Below are positions 8,448 through 17,030 of a stretch of DNA of 61,414 nt, piece after piece. Under the pieces are notes generated by a model, which saw nothing but the letters and a program-made list of their open reading frames with translations, ran no database searches and had not been told where the DNA came from. Origin of the DNA: Psychroflexus maritimus (GTDB lineage: Bacteria; Bacteroidota; Bacteroidia; Flavobacteriales; Flavobacteriaceae); contig NZ_JAANAS010000036.1 in assembly GCF_011089875.1 (NCBI RefSeq), forward strand, positions 1 through 61,414. Reading direction: 5' to 3'. Positions within the stretch are counted from its first letter, which is position 1; every line of letters begins with the position of its first letter. A program made the position numbers and the translations under genes.

Positions 8448-11273
8448 ATGTCAAAAAATAATCGACTTTTCTTATTAGATGCTTACGCATTAATTTTTCG
8501 CGGGTATTACGCTTTTATAAAAAATCCTAGAATTAATTCTAAAGGCCAGGATACCTCAGCAATTATGGGATTTATGAATTCCTTGTTTGATGTAATTAAA
8601 CGAGAAAAACCCAACCTTTTAGCCGTTTGTTTTGATAAAGGAGGCAGTCATGCTAGGACTGAAATGTATCAAGATTACAAAGCCAATAGAGACGAAACAC
8701 CAAAAGCAATTAAAGAAGCCGTTCCTATTATTCAGGATATTTTAAAAGCTATGAAAATCCCTGTGGTTGAAGTAGCAGGCCTAGAAGCCGATGACATTAT
8801 TGGAACCTTAGCTAAACAAGCTGAAAAAGAAGACTTTGAGGTCTATATGGTAACGCCCGATAAAGATTTTGCGCAATTGGTTTCTGAAAATATTTTTATG
8901 TACAAACCTTCGCGAATGGGCAACGGCATTGAAAAATGGGGTGTTGAAGAAGTTAAAGAAAAATTTGGTGTGGAACGCCCAGAGCAAGTTATTGACTACC
9001 TAGGGATGATGGGGGATGCTTCAGATAATATTCCTGGTTTACCAGGGGTAGGCAAAAAAACCGCCATGAAGTTCATTCAACAATTTGGAAGCATGGAGGC
9101 TTTGTTAGCAAATACCGACCAACTGAAAGGTAAAATGAAAGAAAAAGTTGAAGCCAATGCAGAATTGGGTAAACTTTCAAAAAAATTAGCTACCATATTT
9201 ATTGATTGTGATGTGCAATTTGATGCAGAAGATTACCAATTGTCTCAACCCGATGCTGAAAAGGTAGTAGAAATTTTTAAAGATTTGGAATTTAGGCGAT
9301 TGACCGAACAGTTTTTAAAAATGTTTAATTCGCCTGAAGAAGCTTCAAAAGAAGGAGAAACTATCACGTCTAAGAAAAAGGAAGCAGGCGCTGGTCAGTT
9401 TTCTTTATTTGGTAATGATGTTTCTAATGAAGATTTAGCAGCTTCCGATTTTCAAGGCTACAAAAATCTATCTAACACTCCTCATCATTATCAATTTGTA
9501 GATTCTTCCATAGGTATAGAACTACTTTTGGAGAAATTACTTCAACAAAAAGAAGTCTGTTTTGATACCGAAACAACGGCTTTAAAAACTCATAAAGCTG
9601 AATTAGTAGGCATTGCTTTTTCTTGGGAAAAGGGGACTGGGTATTATGTTCCTTTCCCTGAAAATCAAAATGATGCACAAAATTTAATCAAGCATTTAAC
9701 ACCTTTTTTTGAAGCTGAAAATATCCTCAAAATAGGGCAGAATTTAAAATACGATATTAAAGTTCTTGCTAACTATAACCTAGCAGTGAAAGGCCCTCTT
9801 TTTGATACCATGTTAGCGCATTATATCATTAATCCTGATATGCGCCATAACATGAATGTGCTGGCAGAAACTTACCTGAATTACCAACCTATGCCAATTG
9901 AAGATTTGATTGGTAAAAAAGGAAAAAACCAACAATCTATGCGTAGTGTGGAGCTTAAAAAAGCTACCGAATACGCTGTTGAAGATGCCGATATTACCTT
10001 CCAACTAAAGAAGTTTTTTGAAGAAGAGCTCAAGGAAGCTAGTAATGAACATTTGTATGGCGATTTAGAAATCCCATTGCTACGTGTTTTAGCAACTATG
10101 GAATTAGAGGGGATTAAAGTTGACAAAAAAATGCTGGGTGAACTTTCTGAAACTTTAGAAAAAGACATCAAAAATTTAGAGGCTAAGATTCATAAAGAAG
10201 CTGGCGAAGAATTCAATATAGGTTCGCCAAAGCAATTAGGTGAAATTCTCTTCGGAAAAATGAAAATTGCAGCCAAACCTAAGAAAACCAAATCAGGTCA
10301 GTTTTCTACTGCTGAAGATGTACTTTCTTATTACGCTCAAGATTATCCTATTGTTTCAAATGTATTAGAATGGCGTGGATTAAGTAAATTAAAAAGCACC
10401 TATGTTGATGCTTTGCCTAAACAAATCAACGAAAAAACAGGAAGAATTCATACCGAATTTATGCAGACTGTTGCAGCCACAGGTAGATTGAGTTCAAATA
10501 ATCCAAACCTTCAAAATATTCCCATTAGAACTGAACGGGGGAGAGAGGTAAGAAAGGCTTTTGTTCCAAAAGATAAAAATCATACCTTACTTGCTGCCGA
10601 TTACTCCCAGATTGAATTGCGAATTATTGCTGCTTTGAGCCAGGAGGAAAATATGATTCAAGCTTTTAAAAACGGCGAAGATATTCACGCTTCTACGGCT
10701 TCAAAAGTATTTAACGTTCCCTTAGAAGAAGTTACAAGAGAGCAGAGAAGTAATGCTAAAACGGTCAATTTTGGTATTATTTATGGTGTTTCTGCCTTCG
10801 GTTTAAGCAATCAGACAAGTTTGAACCGCAATGAAGCAAAAGAACTCATCGAAACCTATTACAAAACCTACCCAAAGTTGAAAGATTATATGGATGAGCA
10901 AATTGCTTTTGCGCGCGAAGAAGGTTATGTAAAAACGGTGTTAGGAAGAAGACGCTACTTAAAAGACATTAATGCCAGAAATCACGTAGTGAAAAATGCT
11001 GCTGAACGAAATGCTGTTAATGCTCCTATTCAAGGTAGTGCAGCCGATATTATTAAGGTTGCTATGATTAAAATTCACGAGAAAATGCAAGAAAAAGATT
11101 TCCAGTCAAAAATGCTCCTTCAGGTGCATGATGAATTGATTTTTGATGCGCATTTAGACGAATTAGATGAACTCAAAGCTATGATTAAAGAGGAAATGGA
11201 AAATGCTCATCATTTAGAGGTACCATTAACTGTTGACATGGGAACAGGAGATAATTGGTTGCAAGCTCATTAA
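8448..11273 (+). CDS. polA: DNA polymerase I
   Basis: The 941-residue enzyme fills gaps and removes RNA primers in replication and repair. All three activities appear intact. The 5'-3' exonuclease domain occupies about 1-290 (LLDAYALIFRGYYAF at the N-terminus and the Asp-rich GLEADDIIGTL region). The 3'-5' proofreading domain at about 345-540 keeps the DTET exonuclease I motif (D373 and E375). The polymerase domain at about 570-941 has motif A DYSQIELR (D718), the O-helix region RSNAKTVNFGIIYG and motif C VHDE (D895, E896). Length is typical. It is transcribed away from the neighbouring pseudouridine synthase homologue. Confidence 0.97.
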   Translation: MSKNNRLFLLDAYALIFRGYYAFIKNPRINSKGQDTSAIMGFMNSLFDVIKREKPNLLAVCFDKGGSHARTEMYQDYKANRDETPKAIKEAVPIIQDILKAMKIPVVEVAGLEADDIIGTLAKQAEKEDFEVYMVTPDKDFAQLVSENIFMYKPSRMGNGIEKWGVEEVKEKFGVERPEQVIDYLGMMGDASDNIPGLPGVGKKTAMKFIQQFGSMEALLANTDQLKGKMKEKVEANAELGKLSKKLATIFIDCDVQFDAEDYQLSQPDAEKVVEIFKDLEFRRLTEQFLKMFNSPEEASKEGETITSKKKEAGAGQFSLFGNDVSNEDLAASDFQGYKNLSNTPHHYQFVDSSIGIELLLEKLLQQKEVCFDTETTALKTHKAELVGIAFSWEKGTGYYVPFPENQNDAQNLIKHLTPFFEAENILKIGQNLKYDIKVLANYNLAVKGPLFDTMLAHYIINPDMRHNMNVLAETYLNYQPMPIEDLIGKKGKNQQSMRSVELKKATEYAVEDADITFQLKKFFEEELKEASNEHLYGDLEIPLLRVLATMELEGIKVDKKMLGELSETLEKDIKNLEAKIHKEAGEEFNIGSPKQLGEILFGKMKIAAKPKKTKSGQFSTAEDVLSYYAQDYPIVSNVLEWRGLSKLKSTYVDALPKQINEKTGRIHTEFMQTVAATGRLSSNNPNLQNIPIRTERGREVRKAFVPKDKNHTLLAADYSQIELRIIAALSQEENMIQAFKNGEDIHASTASKVFNVPLEEVTREQRSNAKTVNFGIIYGVSAFGLSNQTSLNRNEAKELIETYYKTYPKLKDYMDEQIAFAREEGYVKTVLGRRRYLKDINARNHVVKNAAERNAVNAPIQGSAADIIKVAMIKIHEKMQEKDFQSKMLLQVHDELIFDAHLDELDELKAMIKEEMENAHHLEVPLTVDMGTGDNWLQAH

Positions 11274-11424
11274 GTTTTAGTGTTAATGAATTTAAAAACT
11301 TAGTTTTATTATTTTAAAACCTAAGTGATTTATTAGTAAATTTACTTACCCAATTTTTTTAGAAAAATCGGTGTTTTTATTAGCTTAAAATTAAACCATA
11401 CCTATACCTTATAAATAACTTAGA

Positions 11425-12399
11425 ATGAGTAAACCTATTACCGAATTCATTGAAAAGTATTTTTTACATTTCAATGCGGCAAGCTTAGTAGATGCAGCAA
11501 AAGCCTACAAAGCGCAACTACAACAAGGCAATAAAATGTTAGTTTCTCTTGCAGGAGCCATGAGTACAGCCGAATTAGGAAAGATTTTTGCTGAAATGAT
11601 TCGCCAAGATAAAGTACATATCGTTTCTTGTACCGGCGCCAACCTAGAGGAAGATGTTATGAATCTAGTGGCTCACAGTCATTATAAGCGTGTACCTGAA
11701 TACCGTGATTTGACTCCGCAAGACGAATGGAATTTACTAGAAAAGGGATTAAACCGAGTAACAGATACTTGTATTCCTGAAGAAGAAGCTTTTAGAAGAA
11801 TTCAAAAGCATATTGTTAAAATTTGGAAAGATGCGGAAGCTAAAGGAGAGCGTTATTTTCCTCATGAATACCTTTATAAGCTATTGCTTTCTGGCGTGCT
11901 TGAAGAGCATTATGAAATTGATTTAAAAGATTCATGGATGTACGCAGCGGCTGAAAAAAATTTACCTATAGTAGTTCCTGGCTGGGAAGATTCAACGCTA
12001 GGAAATATTTTTGCCAGTTATGTGCTTAAAGGAGAATTGAAGGCTTCAACCATGAAATCAGGTATTGAATACATGACTTTTTTAGCTGATTGGTACACCG
12101 ACAATACCACAGTAGAAAAGGGGATAGGCTTTTTCCAAATTGGTGGAGGTATTGCAGGAGATTTTCCAATTTGTGTTGTGCCTATGCTCTACCAAGATAT
12201 GGAAAGAACAACCACCCCATTTTGGAGTTACTTTTGCCAAATATCAGACTCAACTACAAGTTATGGATCTTATTCAGGAGCTGTTCCTAATGAGAAAATT
12301 ACGTGGGGTAAATTAGCTATTAATACGCCAAAATTTATCATAGAAAGTGATGCCACTATTGTTGCTCCATTGGTTTTTGCTTATTTACTTGAAATGTAA
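11425..12399 (+). CDS. Deoxyhypusine synthase-like protein
   Basis: A 324-residue member of the deoxyhypusine synthase family. In eukaryotes and archaea this enzyme moves the aminobutyl group of spermidine onto a lysine of IF5A. Bacteria lack that target, and some bacterial homologues are known to make homospermidine instead. The NAD- and substrate-binding blocks are present: SLAGAMSTAELG near 41-52, VSCTGANLEEDV near 73-84, GFFQIGGGIAGDF near 236-248, and the active-site lysine in TWGK (K296, equivalent to human K329). The gene stands alone 8 kb from speA-speB, which would feed the same polyamine pool. Family assignment is firm, but substrate is not. Confidence 0.88.
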   Translation: MSKPITEFIEKYFLHFNAASLVDAAKAYKAQLQQGNKMLVSLAGAMSTAELGKIFAEMIRQDKVHIVSCTGANLEEDVMNLVAHSHYKRVPEYRDLTPQDEWNLLEKGLNRVTDTCIPEEEAFRRIQKHIVKIWKDAEAKGERYFPHEYLYKLLLSGVLEEHYEIDLKDSWMYAAAEKNLPIVVPGWEDSTLGNIFASYVLKGELKASTMKSGIEYMTFLADWYTDNTTVEKGIGFFQIGGGIAGDFPICVVPMLYQDMERTTTPFWSYFCQISDSTTSYGSYSGAVPNEKITWGKLAINTPKFIIESDATIVAPLVFAYLLEM

Positions 12400-12636
12400 A
12401 TCGCTTTTTCTTATTGTGCAGTTTTTACCTTCAATAATTAAAATTAATGGAATTAGCTTTAGTTACTTAAAGAACTAGGTAGTGTCAAAATTATTCTTAA
12501 CAACGAAATAGTTTTGTACTTGAGTCCTAATTAAATGCTTCTAAGTATATAAAGTAGTTACCTAACTAAAATTTACTTTTAAATAATTGGTGTTACAACG
12601 CAACAAATCATCTAATTTTCAACTAATTTTGCCTTT

Positions 12637-12644
12637 TATTTTTG
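12637..12644 (+). promoter_or_regulatory. Candidate -7 box almost touching the start codon
   Basis: TATTTTTG fits TAnnTTTG and ends only 3 nt before the ATG of the oxygenase gene at 12648. If real, the transcript would have little or no 5' leader. Confidence 0.4.
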
Positions 12645-12647
12645 TAA

Positions 12648-13289
12648 ATGGAAAATACAATTTTTGAGGATATACCATTTAAGGAGGATCCACTTTATGA
12701 ACAAGTGATTAGCGATTTGCTCAATCAAAAGTACGCTGTTGTTGAAGGTTTTTTTGATTCAAATTTAGTACTCAAGCTCCGTGAAATTTTGCTTGAGAAG
12801 GAAGCAGAAAACGAACTTAAAAAAGCAGCCATTGGAAACAAAACTAATCAATTAATAGATCGTGAAGTTAGAGGTGATTATATTCAATGGATTGATCAAA
12901 ATCAAGCTAATTTAATAGAAGAAATTTTTTTTGAAACTATTCAAAATTTTATTGAATACCTTAATAAAACCTGTTTTATGGGCATTTTACACAAGGAGTT
13001 TCATTATGCAATTTATCCAGAAGGCACTTTTTATGAGAGACATCTAGATACCTTTAAAAATGATGACCGCAGAATTTTATCTATGGTCTTATATTTAAAT
13101 GATGAATCTTGGACGATTGATAAAAACGGAGGCGAATTAGTTATTTACACAACTGAAAATAAAAGTTTGAGTCTCACTCCTTACCCAGGAAGGTTGGTGA
13201 TTTTTGAAAGTCAGTTTTTAGAACACGAAGTTAAACCAGTAAAAGAAGGACAACGATTAAGTATTACAGGCTGGTTAAAAACACGATAA
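12648..13289 (+). CDS. 2-oxoglutarate/Fe(II)-dependent oxygenase, prolyl-4-hydroxylase type
   Basis: A 213-residue soluble protein with the double-stranded beta-helix iron site of the P4Hc/2OG-FeII_Oxy_3 family: HLD (H132, D134) and distal H193, followed by R203 for binding the 2-oxoglutarate carboxylate. The sequence between them (ILSMVLYLND, then GGELVIY and GRLVIFES) follows the usual strand order. It hydroxylates an unknown target; bacterial relatives act on proteins, including ribosomal ones, or small molecules. No other ATG exists before residue 111, which fixes the start unless a rare codon is used. It is a single gene ended by a strong bidirectional terminator. Confidence 0.88.
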   Translation: MENTIFEDIPFKEDPLYEQVISDLLNQKYAVVEGFFDSNLVLKLREILLEKEAENELKKAAIGNKTNQLIDREVRGDYIQWIDQNQANLIEEIFFETIQNFIEYLNKTCFMGILHKEFHYAIYPEGTFYERHLDTFKNDDRRILSMVLYLNDESWTIDKNGGELVIYTTENKSLSLTPYPGRLVIFESQFLEHEVKPVKEGQRLSITGWLKTR

Positions 13290-13296
13290 TGTCAAT

Positions 13297-13335
13297 AAAA
13301 AAGTCCTGAATTTGAAAAATTCAGGACTTTTATTT
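13297..13335. terminator. Bidirectional terminator between the oxygenase gene and pdhC
   Basis: A 17-bp perfect stem (AAAAAAGTCCTGAATTT paired with its complement from 13317) with a 3-base loop is flanked by A-runs and T-runs. It serves the convergent genes ending at 13289 (+) and 13353 (-). Confidence 0.88.
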
Positions 13336-13352
13336 ATCTAACTAGAACCTCC

Positions 13353-15032
13353 TTAAGCCAGCATAGTTACTGGGTTTTCTAAGTAAGTTTTTAAGGTTTG
13401 TAAAAATTCAGCGCCTGTAGCTCCATCAACGGTACGGTGGTCACAAGCTAAGGTCAATTTCATGGTATGACCAACCACAATCTCACCCGCTCTTACCACA
13501 GGTTTTTGAACTATTGCGCCTACCGATAAAATACAAGAATTTGGCTGATTAATAATACTAGTAAAATCAGTAATTCCATACATGCCTAGGTTAGAAACCG
13601 TAAACGTGCTACCTTCCATTTCTTGTGGTTGTATTTTTTTGTTTCTGGCTTTTCCTGCCAAGGACTTTACATTTCCACCAATTTGGGTTAAGGTTTGTTG
13701 ATCGGCAAACTTTAGTACCGGCACAACTAAACCTTCCTCTACTGCAACAGCTACTCCAATATGGATGTGCTTAGCGTAACGCATTACATCATCTTTCCAT
13801 TGGGTATTGACTTGAGGATGCTTTCTCAAGGCCATTGCCGAAGCTTTGATTACTAAATCGTTGAACGAAATTTTAACCTCAGGCATCTCATTAATTTGTT
13901 TCCTTGAAGCCATGGCATGATCCATATTCACTTCAATATTTAGATAGTAATGAGGAGCATTATTTTTCGACTCTAATAGGCGCTTAGCAATAGTCTTTCG
14001 CATTTGTGAATTCTTCACTTCTTCAAACTGCTCTTCGCCAACCGGTTCATAAGTTGGTGCAGCTTGTGGCGCTTCTGCTTTACTTTCTGAAGTTGTACTT
14101 GATTCTTTTTCACTTTTCGCCTCTTCTTTGGCTGGTGTGTAAGACTCAATATCTTTCTTAATAATTCTCCCATTTTCTCCAGAACCACTCACTTTACTTA
14201 GGTCAATGCCCTTGTCCTCTGCCATTTTTTTAGCCAAAGGCGAAGCAAAAATACGTTCTCCTGAAGAAGTGGTTTGTTTACTTGAAGAGGTTTCTTCTGA
14301 AGTGCTTTTAGTTTCTTTTTCTTCAGTGCTTTCTTTCACTTCTTTAGCTGACTTCCCTGAGGAAGAACTTCCGCCAGATTTTAAGCTTTGAAGTACCGCA
14401 TCAACGTCTGTGCCTTTTGGGCCAATAATGGCTAAAAGTTCATCAACTGGAGCAGACTCACCTTCGTCAATACCAATGTGAAGTAACACACCCGCATGAA
14501 AAGACTCAAACTCCATGGTTGCTTTATCGGTCTCAATTTCGGCTAAAATGTCACCTTCTTCAACTTCATCACCTTCTTTTTTCAACCAAGAAGCCACCGT
14601 GCCTTCTTCCATAGTGTCACTAAGTCTAGGCATGGTAACTACCTCTACATCATCTGGAATTTCTACACCTTCAGCGTCTTCATCTTCGGTTGTTTCAGCA
14701 GTATCTTTAGCGTCTTTTTCTTCCTTGTTTTCTTTTTTGTCTTCAGATTTACTAGCTGAAGCATCTCCATTAATTAAATCGCTAATGTCTTCCCCTTCTT
14801 CACCAATAATAGCTAACAGCGAATCAACCGGAGCGCCTTCTCCTTCTTCAATGCCAATATGAAGTAGTATTCCCTCATGAAAAGATTCAAACTCCATGGT
14901 GGCTTTATCGGTTTCAATTTCAGCTAAAATATCACCTTCTTCTATTTTATCACCCTTTTGTTTCAGCCACTTAGCTACCACTCCTTCTTCCATGGTATCA
15001 CTAAGTCTTGGCATATTAATTACTTCTGCCAT
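13353..15032 (-). CDS. pdhC: Pyruvate dehydrogenase complex E2, dihydrolipoamide acetyltransferase
   Basis: The 559-residue core of the pyruvate dehydrogenase complex passes the acetyl group from lipoamide to CoA. Domain order: lipoyl domain 1 (about 3-84, lipoylated K43 in ETDKATMEF), an acidic linker, lipoyl domain 2 (about 131-214, K170 in the same motif), a Ser/Glu/Lys-rich linker, the E1/E3-binding domain (about 260-298, IFASPLAKKMAEDKGIDL) and the catalytic domain (about 330-559) with the active-site HRTVDG (H532). The two lipoyl domains are nearly identical, also at DNA level. It follows pdhA after 3 bp. E1-beta and E3 are not in the window. Confidence 0.96.
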   Translation of the reverse strand: MAEVINMPRLSDTMEEGVVAKWLKQKGDKIEEGDILAEIETDKATMEFESFHEGILLHIGIEEGEGAPVDSLLAIIGEEGEDISDLINGDASASKSEDKKENKEEKDAKDTAETTEDEDAEGVEIPDDVEVVTMPRLSDTMEEGTVASWLKKEGDEVEEGDILAEIETDKATMEFESFHAGVLLHIGIDEGESAPVDELLAIIGPKGTDVDAVLQSLKSGGSSSSGKSAKEVKESTEEKETKSTSEETSSSKQTTSSGERIFASPLAKKMAEDKGIDLSKVSGSGENGRIIKKDIESYTPAKEEAKSEKESSTTSESKAEAPQAAPTYEPVGEEQFEEVKNSQMRKTIAKRLLESKNNAPHYYLNIEVNMDHAMASRKQINEMPEVKISFNDLVIKASAMALRKHPQVNTQWKDDVMRYAKHIHIGVAVAVEEGLVVPVLKFADQQTLTQIGGNVKSLAGKARNKKIQPQEMEGSTFTVSNLGMYGITDFTSIINQPNSCILSVGAIVQKPVVRAGEIVVGHTMKLTLACDHRTVDGATGAEFLQTLKTYLENPVTMLA

Positions 15033-15035
15033 AGT

Positions 15036-16043
15036 TTATAATTTATGAGGAATAAATGGATAATCTTCTTGTTCGTAAACCACGTCGTACATCACATTAA
15101 GCTCGGGGAAGTCAGATTCATCGGCAAACTTCTCACATTCTTTAACACGACTTTTAACGCGTTTGTCAATTTCTTTTATGTCATCTTCAGAAGCGTATTT
15201 TTTATCTAAAATTTCTTCTTTTACTTGTGTAATTGGGTCAATTTTTTGGTACTCTTCAACTTCGTCTTTAGTTCTGTATTTTTGAGCATCAGACATAGAG
15301 TGCCCTCTGTAACGGTAGGTTTTTAAATCTAAGAAAGTTGGGCCACCACCAGAACGCGCACGTTCAATAGCTTCATCTAGCGCTTCGGCAACTTTTACGG
15401 GATTCATGGCATCTACGGGGCCACATGGCATTTCGTAACCTAAACCTAATTTCCAAATATCTTCGTGATTGGATGTTCTTTTTACTGAAGTTCCCATGGC
15501 ATAACCATTGTTTTCAACACAGAAAACTACAGGTAAATTCCATGCCATAGCCATATTAAAAGTTTCGTGTAAAGAACCCTGTCTTGCGGCACCGTCACCC
15601 ATGAAACACAAGGTTACATTATCTCTTTTGAAGTATTTGTCTGCAAAAGCTAAACCAGCACCCAATGGAATTTGACCACCTACAATACCATGGCCACCAT
15701 AAAATCGGTGTTCTTTAGAAAAAATGTGCATAGAACCTCCTAAACCTTTTGAAGTTCCTGTACCTTTTCCATACAATTCGGCCATTACCTTTTTTGGGTC
15801 AACGCCCATACCAATAGGCTGCACGTGGTTTCTATAGGCGGTTATCATACGGTCTTTTTCTAAATCCATAGCATGTAAAGCGCCAGCTAAAATGGCTTCT
15901 TGCCCATTATACAAATGCAAGAAACCTCTTACTTTTTGTTGAATATAAACCTGTGCTAACTTGTCCTCAAACTTTCTCCAGAACAACATCTCTTCGTACC
16001 AATTAAGGTAAGTTTTTTTGGTGATCTTCTTCATTTTATCCAA
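15036..16043 (-). CDS. pdhA: Pyruvate dehydrogenase E1 component, alpha subunit
   Basis: Thiamine-diphosphate-dependent decarboxylase subunit of the pyruvate dehydrogenase complex, 335 residues. The ThDP and magnesium motif runs from GDG (149-151) to NN (178-179). The YRGHSMSD phosphorylation-loop region lies near 243-250, and the N-terminal YNGQEA and GKGTGTSKGLGGSMH blocks are typical of the E1-alpha family. A second Met at residue 4 (codon starting at 16034) is an equally reasonable start. It pairs with an E1-beta subunit that must be encoded elsewhere, and is translated just ahead of pdhC. Confidence 0.95.
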   Translation of the reverse strand: MDKMKKITKKTYLNWYEEMLFWRKFEDKLAQVYIQQKVRGFLHLYNGQEAILAGALHAMDLEKDRMITAYRNHVQPIGMGVDPKKVMAELYGKGTGTSKGLGGSMHIFSKEHRFYGGHGIVGGQIPLGAGLAFADKYFKRDNVTLCFMGDGAARQGSLHETFNMAMAWNLPVVFCVENNGYAMGTSVKRTSNHEDIWKLGLGYEMPCGPVDAMNPVKVAEALDEAIERARSGGGPTFLDLKTYRYRGHSMSDAQKYRTKDEVEEYQKIDPITQVKEEILDKKYASEDDIKEIDKRVKSRVKECEKFADESDFPELNVMYDVVYEQEDYPFIPHKL

Positions 16044-16126
16044 TCATTTTATTTATCATAAATACTTCAGCTAGTACTTGCTAACTAAAGCGAAAACGAA
16101 ATTTTCTCCTAGAAAAAATCGAATTA

Positions 16127-16134
16127 CAAATGTA
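16127..16134 (-). promoter_or_regulatory. Candidate -7 box for pdhA-pdhC
   Basis: On the minus strand this reads TACATTTG (TAnnTTTG), 83 nt before the pdhA start, leaving a leader of about 80 nt. No matching -33 TTG was seen at the standard spacing. Confidence 0.4.
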
Positions 16135-16225
16135 GTATTTTATGATTGATAAAAAAATGGCTTTTTGAAATATAATTGCAGCTTTACAACGAAAAGCTTA
16201 TAGTTGGTTTTTTCTAAGCTAATTT

Positions 16226-16313
16226 ATAACCTGAGTTCGACTATTCTCTCTTTGTTAAAACAGAACATACTTACTTATTTTGACTTTGTGATTATAATTG
16301 AACTCAGGTTTAT
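16226..16313. repeat. Two inverted copies of a dispersed intergenic repeat
   Basis: AACCTGAGTTC at 16228-16238 is the exact reverse complement of GAACTCAGGTT at 16300-16310. The similarity continues inward over about 25 more bases (CTTTGTTAAAAC against TTTTGACTTTG), so the whole 88 bp can fold into an imperfect hairpin. A third copy lies at 29789-29829. Confidence 0.75.
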
Positions 16314-16541
16314 ACCTACTTACTTATTCATCAAATGAAACTAGATTACTGCATTCTGTTAACGGATATTTTATAAGAAGAAAAAAGTATTACCGAATTC
16401 TACGGGCAAGCTATTTTTCTTATTGCCATTTCATACAATAAATACGATTAATAATTAAACGGCTTTTACTTTTCTGACGACAGAATATTAGCAAGAATAA
16501 ATCGGGGAAAAAATAAAAACTAGTGAGGTAAGTTGAAGACT

Positions 16542-17027
16542 TTATTTTAAAAAGTTTCTGTCGAATGCTAAGGGAAGTAAATGCAAGAGCGAACTTACTT
16601 TACATACTTTTCCTTCTTGTGCCATAAAATAAATTTCTATGGGGTGGTTTTGCTTTTGTTCATACTCGGCAACAGCTTGTCTGCAAGCTCCACAAGGAGG
16701 TACAGGCAGTGTGTTTTTAACATTTCTCGGACCAGCTGTTAAGGCAATAGACCTAATTTTAACCCCTGGATAATTAGCGCCTGCAGCGTAAATAGCTGTG
16801 CGTTCTGCGCAAAGTCCGGAAGGGTAGGAGGCATTTTCTTGGTTATTTCCTGTAACTATTACTCCGTTTTCAAGAGAAATGGCTGCTCCTACTAGAAAGT
16901 TAGAATAAGGAGCATAAGCTTTTAACCTTGCCCTTTTAGCTTCTTGCATTAAAGTTTGAACAGCTTCAGGTAGTTCTTCTACACCATCATAAACCTCGAA
17001 TTCCGTAAGTATTTTCTCTTTCTTCAT
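16542..17027 (-). CDS. cdd: Cytidine deaminase
   Basis: Pyrimidine salvage enzyme that deaminates cytidine and deoxycytidine to uridine forms. The 161-residue protein has the zinc site CAE (C73, with catalytic E75) and PCGAC (C112, C115), as in homotetrameric cytidine deaminases. It begins 3 bp after porV ends, so it is co-transcribed with the secretion gene; this arrangement is common in Flavobacteria and does not imply a role in secretion. Confidence 0.94.
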   Translation of the reverse strand: MKKEKILTEFEVYDGVEELPEAVQTLMQEAKRARLKAYAPYSNFLVGAAISLENGVIVTGNNQENASYPSGLCAERTAIYAAGANYPGVKIRSIALTAGPRNVKNTLPVPPCGACRQAVAEYEQKQNHPIEIYFMAQEGKVCKVSSLLHLLPLAFDRNFLK

Positions 17028-17030
17028 AGG

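Larger units (their letters stand above)
16044..16541. other. 498-bp gap between cdd and pdhA
   Basis: No convincing reading frame. It holds the pdhA -7 candidate (16127-16134) and a pair of inverted copies of a dispersed repeat (16226-16313). In the remaining 16314-16541 I see only AT-rich sequence with no recognisable feature. Confidence 0.6.

Noticed and set aside
11425-12399. Evidence for protein hypusination in this organism
   Set aside because: No IF5A-type gene is expected in bacteria, and the bacterial homologues are better explained as polyamine enzymes.
16314-16541. A small gene in the cdd-pdhA gap
   Set aside because: Short frames such as the one from the ATG at 16335 stop after a dozen or so codons and show no recognisable product.
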